The translations under genes and the position numbers were made by a program. Source: Jannaschia pagri (GTDB lineage Bacteria; Pseudomonadota; Alphaproteobacteria; Rhodobacterales; Rhodobacteraceae). Taken from it: a stretch of 64,000 bases of DNA. This document shows positions 48,949 through 56,308 of the stretch, piece after piece (within the stretch, counting starts at the first letter, position 1; the number at the start of each line of letters is the position of its first letter). The stretch is taken from assembly GCF_019655435.1 (NCBI RefSeq), contig NZ_BPFH01000005.1, positions 62,001-126,000 of the forward strand, given 5' to 3'. The notes under the pieces were generated by a model. It saw only the letters and a program-made list of their open reading frames with translations. It did not search any database and had not been told where the DNA came from.

Positions 48949-51285
48949 TCAGGCGAAGATGAACGCGTCTGCCGTAATCGGACCGCCTTGGGCAAAATCC
49001 GCGACCGTAAGCCCCTGCAACAGCACGGTTTCGGTCCCGGCAAAAAGCTCCGCCGTGCCCGCCGCATCGCGCAGGTTGTTAGCGACCAGGTCGTCGAAGC
49101 TTGTCGCGACGCCCAAGCCACGCAGGTCGATCACATCACCATCGGCTGCCGTAAAGTCCGTGATCACATCCTGGCCCGTGGCAAACCCAAAGACAAAGGT
49201 GTCAGCGTCGGCGCCGCCCGATAGGGTGTCGCTCCCAGTCCCACCAAACAGGGTGTCGTCGCCACCGCCGCCTTGCAGGGTGTCATTCCCGCTGCCCCCG
49301 TCGAGAGAGTCGTCCCCGCTCGTGACGACGTCTGGGTCATCGCCCGTCAGGTTGTCGTTGCCGGAGCCGCCCCCCAAGGTGTCGTCGCCAGCGCCGCCGA
49401 ACAGGACATCGGCGCCCTGTCCCCCGTCCAAGTTGTCGTTGTCCTCATCGCCGTTGAGGACATCCGTCCCGGCGCCGCCTTCAAGACGGTCCGCGCCGGT
49501 GCCGCCGAACAGGACATCGACCCCATCACCGCCGAACAACCAGTCCTTACCGGTTTCCCCAAAGAGAAGGTCAAAGCTGTCGCCGCCGTATAGCGTGTCA
49601 TGGCCGGTGCCACCGTACAGCGTGTCTCGCCCGTCATCGCCATACAGAAGGTCAAAGCCGCCTTCGCCCTGCATGCGGTCCGCGCCCGCGTCGCCATAGA
49701 GAACGTCCGCATCCCCTTGGCCATTCAGGTCGTCATTGCCGTCGCCACCATAGAGCGTGTCGAGGCCAAATCCGCCCCGCAGGTTATCATTCTCTTCCCG
49801 GCCATAGACGAGATCATCGCCCGCATCCCCAAAGAGGGTGTCGTTGCGGATGCCGCCGTCCAGCGTGTCGTTGCCGTCGCCGCCGTAGAGGAGGTCTCGG
49901 GCGAACCCACCTTCCATGCTGTCGTCGCCCGCGTCGCCATACAGCGTGTCACGGCCAACCTGTCCGTAAATCGTATCGTTCCCGGACCCACCCCGGAGAG
50001 AGTCGTCGTTGCCTGAACCGGTTCGAGCAATCAAATCACCGTAGATCAGGTCGTCGCCTTCACCGCCGCTGATCGTATCCTTCAGGAGCCCGCCTTCCAG
50101 CGTATCGTTCCCCTGATCACCGCGAATGACGTCGCTTCCCATCTCGCCATGGATGACGTCATCATCGGCACCGCCATCGATCGTATCCCGTTCAACCCCA
50201 CCAAATATGGTGTCGTTACCAGCGTCGCCGAAGATCCTGTCGCGACCGGCACCAGTCGTAACCGAGTCGTCGCCGTCGCCTCCCAAAGCATAGTTTCGTC
50301 CGTCGACGGCAAGCAACGTATCGTCGCCGTTGCCCCCGGAAAGGTAATCATCGCCAACGCCAGCGATCAGCAGATCATCACCGTCCTCACCATAAAGATC
50401 ATTTCGACGCCCATCATCTTGGCCGTCTTGTGAATGCCCAATAAGAAAATCTGCCCCGTTTCCCCCGTAAAGACTATCAACGCCATTGCCGCCTTCGAGC
50501 GTATCATCTTCGTTCTGACCGTGTAGACGATCACTACCGTCCCCGCCCAAAAGTGTATCTTGTCCACCGCCGCCGCGCAGGGTGTCTCTCCCGTCTCCAC
50601 CATCCAGAAGATCGGGAGAGGCCAAACGAACCGTTTGGTCTTGCTCATCCGCAACGGCATGGCCCGTCATGGAGACGTTCAGTTCGTATTGCCTCCCTTC
50701 TTGAACTACTCGTCGCGAGTATCGCGCCGCTTCAATCACGAGAGTGAGATCAGAACCGCTCTCGTTCCTATACTCCAAGTAGGAGTCCAAGCCGGTGTCA
50801 GAGCCTTCGCCGCCAAGTCTTCGGCTTGCGTCATCGTTGGACGCGACTTCTCGTTGCGCCGTCAGCACGCCGTCAACGTAACTGCTAGAAAAAACGCGGA
50901 GATAGGTATCAAAGCCGTTCGTTCGGTCCGTATCCATATCAAGCGTCAAGGTCTCGCCAGCCGGAAGGGTCAGAACGAAGTTGTCGAAGGCGTTCGCGCC
51001 GAGACCAAGAATAGTCGTATGTGGAACGGAATTGTCGCCGATGCGCGGATTGTCAGCAATCACCCATGCCCTCGGATCGTCAATATCCAAGGCCGTTGCA
51101 ACGGTGCCATTGCTATTGTCATCGTCAACGAGCGAGAAGTCGAGGAGGACGTCGCCATAGAGCACGTCATCGCCACCAAGCCCGCGCAGTTCGCCGACAT
51201 CAATACTGCTGTCTTCTTGCTGACCCAGAACGTCGTTCTCTTCCGTCCCAATAATGAGTGTGTCTGTCGATAGAATGACGGCCAT
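48949..51285 (-). CDS. RTX calcium-binding protein, probable type I secretion substrate
   Basis: 778 residues. After a short N-terminal part (residues 1-55) with one RTX-like motif, residues about 60-205 look like a PPC/DVUA0089-type beta domain (NAFDNFVLTLPAGETLTLDM, GFDTYLRVFSSS, DSYLEYRNESGSDLTLVI). From about 225 to 690 run roughly 45 GGxGxD-type nonapeptide repeats (GGDGNDTLDGG, GDAGDDLVYG), which form calcium-filled parallel beta rolls outside the cell. The C-terminus (DADTFVFGFATGQDVITDF) is the typical uncleaved type I signal region. No signal peptide and no ABC/MFP secretion genes nearby. AGGAAC precedes ATG 51285. Function after secretion unknown. Confidence 0.93.
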   Translation of the reverse strand: MAVILSTDTLIIGTEENDVLGQQEDSSIDVGELRGLGGDDVLYGDVLLDFSLVDDDNSNGTVATALDIDDPRAWVIADNPRIGDNSVPHTTILGLGANAFDNFVLTLPAGETLTLDMDTDRTNGFDTYLRVFSSSYVDGVLTAQREVASNDDASRRLGGEGSDTGLDSYLEYRNESGSDLTLVIEAARYSRRVVQEGRQYELNVSMTGHAVADEQDQTVRLASPDLLDGGDGRDTLRGGGGQDTLLGGDGSDRLHGQNEDDTLEGGNGVDSLYGGNGADFLIGHSQDGQDDGRRNDLYGEDGDDLLIAGVGDDYLSGGNGDDTLLAVDGRNYALGGDGDDSVTTGAGRDRIFGDAGNDTIFGGVERDTIDGGADDDVIHGEMGSDVIRGDQGNDTLEGGLLKDTISGGEGDDLIYGDLIARTGSGNDDSLRGGSGNDTIYGQVGRDTLYGDAGDDSMEGGFARDLLYGGDGNDTLDGGIRNDTLFGDAGDDLVYGREENDNLRGGFGLDTLYGGDGNDDLNGQGDADVLYGDAGADRMQGEGGFDLLYGDDGRDTLYGGTGHDTLYGGDSFDLLFGETGKDWLFGGDGVDVLFGGTGADRLEGGAGTDVLNGDEDNDNLDGGQGADVLFGGAGDDTLGGGSGNDNLTGDDPDVVTSGDDSLDGGSGNDTLQGGGGDDTLFGGTGSDTLSGGADADTFVFGFATGQDVITDFTAADGDVIDLRGLGVATSFDDLVANNLRDAAGTAELFAGTETVLLQGLTVADFAQGGPITADAFIFA

Positions 51286-51460
51286 GGTTTGTTCCTAAAA
51301 GCAATTGTACGTACTCTGCGCGATTGAAGGTGCCTTCCCCTGCCATCGGCCCAGAAACCGGAGGGACCCGGCCTGCCGCCCAGAGGTCTGCTATTGGCGG
51401 GAACTTGCCAGCAAAAATCTGAAACCCGCCAAGGAATTGGCGGAAATCCACCGATGCGGC

Positions 51461-52093
51461 TTAAAAAGCGTATCCAAAACGAGCGATATCGTCGGCACAG
51501 ACCTGTTCCACGCGCGCCCGGGTTGCAGCGGTGTAGTACCCCCTCCAATCCGCCTTGCGGGTGGAGACATTCACACGGCCCATCCGCAGATCGAACCCAA
51601 GCAGGTCGGCAAAGGGTTTGAGGTCCGTCTCCAAATGCTCCAGCCGCACGAAGATCGGCATCTGCTGCCCCGCCACGTAGGACGCATAGGGATTGCGGCG
51701 CAGGCTGTTGGCCACGCCCGGATCATCCAAAAACCCCGCGAAGTCCTGCGCGCGCGCTACACGGACGGCCTGATGGTCAAAGGTTTGGTCCCGCAGCCAG
51801 TGGTAGTAGCTGACCAACCTGTCCCACGGATTGCGCACCAGCGTCACCGGAGTCAGCGCATCCAACGTGTCATCCGGCAAGAGCCCCCGTATGTCCGACA
51901 GCTTCGAATGCTTCCAAAGCCTACCGACGGTCTTGGCGGATTTGAGGCGATGTCGCCGCTTGAGTGCCTTGGGCGTATCCCCGATCAGGATGTCATCGGC
52001 CTTGGCGCGGTCCTCTAACGCCAAGGCAAGGGCCGTCCCGCCTGTCTTTGGGATGTGGACAAAGACATATCCCCGACCGGGCGAGACAATCAC
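51461..52093 (-). CDS. sulfotransferase-family protein
   Basis: 210 residues. PAPS loop at the N-terminus: VFVHIPKTGGTALALAL (5'-phosphosulfate binding, KTGGT), a 3'-phosphate region VTLVRNPWDRLVSYYHWL (R-x-P-x-D-R-x-x-S), and a C-terminal WRGYYTAATRARVEQV helix common in heparan/galactose-type sulfotransferases. Start is GTG 52093, whose bases overlap the EamA stop (GTGA), so it is translationally coupled. Its acceptor is unknown; the nearby glycosyltransferases make a glycan acceptor possible. Confidence 0.88.
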   Translation of the reverse strand: MIVSPGRGYVFVHIPKTGGTALALALEDRAKADDILIGDTPKALKRRHRLKSAKTVGRLWKHSKLSDIRGLLPDDTLDALTPVTLVRNPWDRLVSYYHWLRDQTFDHQAVRVARAQDFAGFLDDPGVANSLRRNPYASYVAGQQMPIFVRLEHLETDLKPFADLLGFDLRMGRVNVSTRKADWRGYYTAATRARVEQVCADDIARFGYAF

Positions 52094-52986
52094 GCCGCCA
52101 CGCTCCGCCGTCCGCGCAGGGCGATCACGCTGCCAGCCGCCACGATCAGCGCCAAGCCCAACACCCCGAACCAGCCCAAGGTGTCGCCCCAAATGAGCCA
52201 ACCGAACAACGCAGAAAAGCCAAGCACCGAGTATTCGAAGACCGACACAATCGAGGCCTCCGCCAATTGATACCCACGGGTGAGCAGGATCACCGCCAAG
52301 AGCGACCCAATCGCCTGCACGGCACACCAGAACAGCACCTCAGAGTTTGGCCAAACCCAGGCCGCGCTCAAGAAGCCGTCGCCTGGACCCAGCACGGTCA
52401 TAACGGATACCCCGCCGAGCCCCCAGATCCCCATGGCCGTGAAGATACCCAGTGACAACTCCGCCGCGCCTTCCTCGGGGCACCATTGCCGGGTTGCGAT
52501 CACGGCTGTTGCGTAAAACGCCCCGGCGAGAAGGGGCAGAAACACAAACGGAGACATCGACGACGGGTCCGGCGACAGGACCAAAATAACGCCCAGGAAG
52601 CCCGCCAAGACGGCTCCGATCCGCAGGGGCCCAATGGTCAAGCCAAAGAACGCGACCGAGAAGATCAAAACGAAAATCGGCGCCGTAAACAGGCCCGCCG
52701 CCACCTGGGCCACTGGCAGGAACCCAAGCGCCCCGAAGTAGATGATCATGGCCGTGGACATGATGGCAGAGCGGGCCACCAACCCGCGCCAGTTGACCAC
52801 GCGCAGGCGCCCCCCTCTCAGGGCCAGCCAGCCCAGGATGATCGCCCAAATCATCACCGTCCGAATGATGTGAAAGGTCCACAGGCTCGACTGGTCGGCG
52901 ATAACCTTCACGAACTGGTCGATGAAGCCGATGATCGCCATGCCGGACAGAATAGCCGCCGCCGCAACAAGGGGTTTGTTGTCCAT
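52090..52986 (-). CDS. EamA/DMT-family transporter
   Basis: 298 residues, ten hydrophobic helices in two EamA repeats (for example AAILSGMAIIGFIDQFVKV, SVFEYSVLGFSALFGWLIWG and LGLALIVAAGSVIALRGRR). Exports amino acids, nucleosides or other metabolites; which one cannot be read. ATG 52986. Its stop overlaps the start of the sulfotransferase gene. Divergent from the acyl-CoA synthetase; 73 nt separate their start codons. Confidence 0.89.
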   Translation of the reverse strand: MDNKPLVAAAAILSGMAIIGFIDQFVKVIADQSSLWTFHIIRTVMIWAIILGWLALRGGRLRVVNWRGLVARSAIMSTAMIIYFGALGFLPVAQVAAGLFTAPIFVLIFSVAFFGLTIGPLRIGAVLAGFLGVILVLSPDPSSMSPFVFLPLLAGAFYATAVIATRQWCPEEGAAELSLGIFTAMGIWGLGGVSVMTVLGPGDGFLSAAWVWPNSEVLFWCAVQAIGSLLAVILLTRGYQLAEASIVSVFEYSVLGFSALFGWLIWGDTLGWFGVLGLALIVAAGSVIALRGRRSVAA

Positions 52987-53059
52987 GCCTCTTGTCCTCG
53001 CCCCGTGCCTCGCGTCAGTATCACAGGCCGAGGGGACATGCGCAAGCGGAGGGGGTGCA

Positions 53060-54712
53060 ATGGGCTGGTTACCGGATGAAACGGGTCTGGAGAAATGTGC
53101 GGCGAACCATGTGGCGCTGACACCCTTGTCCCATCTGAACCGTGCGGCCTTGATCTGGCCGGATCGGGAGGCTCTGGTCTACGGCGCCGCGCGATGGACC
53201 TATGCCAATCTGCGGGATCGCGTGACCCGGCAGGCGGCAATGCTGGCCGCCCTGGGCGTGGCACCCGGCGACGTTGTGGCCACCCTGCTGCCCAATGTCC
53301 CGGCGCAGGTCGAAGCGAGCTTTGGCGTGCCCGCCTGCGGCGCTATCCTGAACACGATCAATACTCGGTTGGACGTGGACACCGTGGCCTACATTTTGGG
53401 CCATGGCGACGCGAAGGTCGTGCTGGCTGACACGCAATTCATAGCCCTCGCCGAAGAGGCCGCTGCCGCCCAGGACACCCCGCCAACCATCGTCGAGGTC
53501 CCGGACCCGGAGGCTGGGTTCCCCGCGACCGGGCGTCACCCGGTGTTCGAAGAGTTGTTGGCCCAGGCAGATCACGGCTTTGAGTGGCACCTGCCCCAGG
53601 ATGAGTGGGAAAGCATCGCGCTCAACTACACGTCAGGAACGACGGGGCGACCCAAGGGCGTCGTCTATCACCACCGTGGGGCGTATCTGATGACCATGGG
53701 GACCGTGGTTAGTTGGCGGATCACGCTGTACCCAAAACTTCTGACAATTGTGCCTCTGTTTCACTGCAACGGATGGTGCCACGCCTGGATGATGCCCCTG
53801 GTGGGCGGAACGATTGTTTGTTGCCGGGACGTCTCGGCGGGCGCGATCTTTGATGCCCTGGCCGATGAGCAGGTGACCCATTTTGGCGGCGCGCCTATCG
53901 TCCTCAACATGCTGGTGAACGCGGGCGAGGACAGCCGCCGCAGCTTTGACCAAGCGGTCGAGGTCTTTACCGCAGGCGCCCCACCCCCAGCGGCCACTTT
54001 GGCCAAGATGGCGGCGCTTGGGTTTAATGTGACCCATGTCTATGGCCTGACAGAAACCTACGGCCATGTGTCGGAAAACATCTGGCAACCGGGCGATTGG
54101 GACACCTTGGACGATGGCGCCAAGGCGGCGTTGCGCGCGCGCCAAGGGGTCGCCTTTCCCATGATGGAAGGGCTGGACGTCTTTGATGCGAACCATGCTC
54201 CGATCCCAGCAGATGCGCAAACCCAAGGGGAAATCGGCATCCGAGGCAATGCGGTCATGAAGGGCTACTACAAGAACCCCGAAGCCACAGCCGAAGCCTT
54301 TGCTGGGGGTTGGTTCCGGTCTGGCGATATCGCGGTCAAGCACCCCGACGGCTACGTACAGATCGCGGATCGTGCCAAGGACATCATCATCTCAGGCGGC
54401 GAGAATGTCTCCTCCGTCGAGGTGGAGGGGGCGCTGATGCATCACGATGCGGTCGACCTCTGCGCCGTTGTGGCCCGCCCAGACGACACCTGGGGCGAGG
54501 TGCCCTGTGCCTTCGTGGAGGTCAAACCAGGCGCCCAGACGACCGAGGCAGAGCTAATCGCCTTCGTGCGCGCACGGCTCGCCGGATTCAAAACCCCAAA
54601 GGCCGTCGTGTTCGGAGAATTGCCCAAGACCTCCACGGGTAAGGTGCAAAAGTTCGTTCTGCGGGAACGGGCCCGCGCCATGCACGCGACCGAGGCCGAG
54701 GGCATCGATTGA
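53060..54712 (+). CDS. acyl-CoA synthetase (AMP-forming)
   Basis: 550-residue ligase joining a carboxylic acid to CoA through an acyl-adenylate. Motifs: A3 loop NYTSGTTGRPKGVVYHHRG, VYGLTETYGH (A5), GWFRSGDIAVKHPDGYVQIADR (A7/A8) and the C-terminal catalytic lysine in PKTSTGKVQKFVLRER. It starts in the PLTPLSHLNRAALIWPDREALVYG style of the acyl-activating enzyme branch. ATG 53060 has GGAGGGGG upstream; the open frame before it overlaps the divergent EamA gene. Chain length of the substrate unknown. Confidence 0.93.
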   Translation: MGWLPDETGLEKCAANHVALTPLSHLNRAALIWPDREALVYGAARWTYANLRDRVTRQAAMLAALGVAPGDVVATLLPNVPAQVEASFGVPACGAILNTINTRLDVDTVAYILGHGDAKVVLADTQFIALAEEAAAAQDTPPTIVEVPDPEAGFPATGRHPVFEELLAQADHGFEWHLPQDEWESIALNYTSGTTGRPKGVVYHHRGAYLMTMGTVVSWRITLYPKLLTIVPLFHCNGWCHAWMMPLVGGTIVCCRDVSAGAIFDALADEQVTHFGGAPIVLNMLVNAGEDSRRSFDQAVEVFTAGAPPPAATLAKMAALGFNVTHVYGLTETYGHVSENIWQPGDWDTLDDGAKAALRARQGVAFPMMEGLDVFDANHAPIPADAQTQGEIGIRGNAVMKGYYKNPEATAEAFAGGWFRSGDIAVKHPDGYVQIADRAKDIIISGGENVSSVEVEGALMHHDAVDLCAVVARPDDTWGEVPCAFVEVKPGAQTTEAELIAFVRARLAGFKTPKAVVFGELPKTSTGKVQKFVLRERARAMHATEAEGID

Positions 54713-55698
54713 CAGCGATCGAGGGCATAGACCGGTTGGAGACAACCGGCCTTTGGCGCCAATCGGCCGACGACCAGCGCCAGGACGTCTTCGTCTCAAT
54801 CGGCGAGGCGGAACTGGTGGTCCAGGACAAGACCGGCGCGACCCTGTCCCATTGGTCGCTGCCTGCGTTGGTGCGGCTCAATCCGGGCAAGACACCGGCG
54901 CGATATGCCCCGGCCAAGGACGCCGACGAAGAGCTGGAGGTTGAGGACGAAGACATGGTGACGGCCCTTGACCGGGTCGTGAAGGCCGTGGCCAAGGGTC
55001 AGCAAAAACCCGGCCGCCTGCGGCGTATCCTGACCGGCCTGATACTTGGTGCGGGCCTCGGGTTGGGGATCATGTGGCTGCCGGGCGCCATGCGGGATCA
55101 AGCGGCGCATCTGTTGCCCTTGGCCAAACAGCAAGACATTGGCCGCCGCATGCTGACGGAATTGACGCTGTTGACCGGTCCTCCGTGTGAGACCGTCACC
55201 GGCCGCGAAGCGATGGATCGCTTGCAGGAGCGGATCTTGCCCACGACCCCGGCGCGCATCGAAGTTCTGCGAGACTTGCCCCATCCCGCGCTGGCGCTGC
55301 CGGGCGACCTCCTCGTGCTGTCCGATACGCCCCTGCTGACCCAGGACGACCCCGATGTGGTTGCGGGGCACCTTCTGGCCGCTGCCCTGACCGCCAAGGT
55401 GGACCGTCCGCTTGTGGCCTTCCTCAGCGGTCTAAACACCCTCGATCTGTTGCGCTTGCTATCGGCGGGCGAGGTCACCGACGCGCAGGTCACAGCCCAT
55501 GTGGAGGGTCTGCTGCTGGATGCGCCGCCCTTGCTGCCTGCGGGGGAGTTGCGCACCGGCTTTGCTGCCGCGCGGTTGGCTTGGGGCGAATATGCTGCGG
55601 TCGCGGGTCTGCCCAGGGGCGTGGCAAGTCCCTCTGACATGACGCCCTCCCTCGACGACACCGGTTGGCAGACATTAAGAGAAATGTGCGACGCATAG
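54709..55698 (+). CDS. degenerate M48-like membrane protein, coupled to acyl-CoA synthetase
   Basis: 329 residues from a TTG start at 54709 that shares bases with the preceding TGA stop. An N-terminal beta domain (VFVSIGEAELVVQDKTGATLSHWSLPALVRL) is followed by an acidic linker, one hydrophobic helix (ILTGLILGAGLGLGIMWLP, about residues 105-123) and a region ALALPGDLLVLSDTPLLTQDDPDVVAGHLLAA that recalls the M48 peptidase pattern ALPGG...LL...D-E-VAAVLAHE. The zinc HExxH itself is absent (AGHLLAAAL). So it looks like an inactive relative of membrane M48 proteases. This match is by eye and moderate. Confidence 0.62.
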   Translation: MTAIEGIDRLETTGLWRQSADDQRQDVFVSIGEAELVVQDKTGATLSHWSLPALVRLNPGKTPARYAPAKDADEELEVEDEDMVTALDRVVKAVAKGQQKPGRLRRILTGLILGAGLGLGIMWLPGAMRDQAAHLLPLAKQQDIGRRMLTELTLLTGPPCETVTGREAMDRLQERILPTTPARIEVLRDLPHPALALPGDLLVLSDTPLLTQDDPDVVAGHLLAAALTAKVDRPLVAFLSGLNTLDLLRLLSAGEVTDAQVTAHVEGLLLDAPPLLPAGELRTGFAAARLAWGEYAAVAGLPRGVASPSDMTPSLDDTGWQTLREMCDA

Positions 55699-55734
55699 CG
55701 GCTCGATCCTGCTGAGCAGGTCCCGCCCGCCGCG

Positions 55735-56229
55735 TCAGCCAATGGACCGCAAGGCCGCGCGGATGAATTTCGCGGCGGATCGATAGTGACTGGACCCCGA
55801 GGCCTCGGCCCATCGTCCGGTGGTCCAGGTGTTCTTGGCCCCTTTCATCGGCCCACCATACAAGGCGTCTTCGGAGAGGCCCGCGATCAGCGCCCGCAAG
55901 GCCGCCGCCCTCTGGACCAACATCTCGACCGCCTCGGACCATGTCATATGCGACTGCCGCAAACGCAGGTCCGCGTTGTAGCGCTTTAGCTCCGACCACT
56001 TGTAGCCCTCTGCCGGAAAGAACACCGGTCGTCCGGCTTGGCCATCGGCGTACCAGCCGAGGAACAGATCGATCCAATGGGCGCGATGGGCGATCACGTC
56101 CTTTATGGACACTTCTCCGTCCACGGGCACGAAGGCCGCAGCGGGATCCACCTTACCGATCAAGGCGGTGAGCTTGCTATATTCCTTGTCCGTCACGGAC
56201 AGGAGCTCCGCTTTCGTGGTCGCAGGCAT
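55735..56229 (-). CDS. ClbS/DfsB-family four-helix bundle protein
   Basis: 164 residues of the ClbS/DfsB family, related to DinB-like bundles. Elements: TTKAELLSVTDKEYSKLTALI, VSIKDVIAHRAHWIDLFLGWY (His in the pocket) and SHMTWSEAVEMLV; the C-terminal GSSHYRSAAKFIRAAL contains another conserved His. Family members include the colibactin self-resistance protein ClbS, a cyclopropane hydrolase, but most are uncharacterised. ATG 56229 has AGGAGG upstream; a TTG two codons earlier is rejected. Convergent with the M48-like gene. Confidence 0.86.
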   Translation of the reverse strand: MPATTKAELLSVTDKEYSKLTALIGKVDPAAAFVPVDGEVSIKDVIAHRAHWIDLFLGWYADGQAGRPVFFPAEGYKWSELKRYNADLRLRQSHMTWSEAVEMLVQRAAALRALIAGLSEDALYGGPMKGAKNTWTTGRWAEASGSSHYRSAAKFIRAALRSIG

Positions 56230-56308
56230 GGCCAAACCCTCCTGACGTGAGGATGTCCCGTGCCCCTAGGGTATGTCGTTGATGGCGATCAAACCCCTGC
56301 GGGTCGTG

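Noticed and set aside
49215-50610. possible CRISPR or tandem DNA repeat array
   Set aside because: The repeats are imperfect codons for calcium-binding nonapeptides inside one reading frame, with no identical direct repeats or uniform spacers.
50560-51273. 237-codon plus-strand frame over the RTX gene
   Set aside because: Shadow of the N-terminal domain of the RTX protein.
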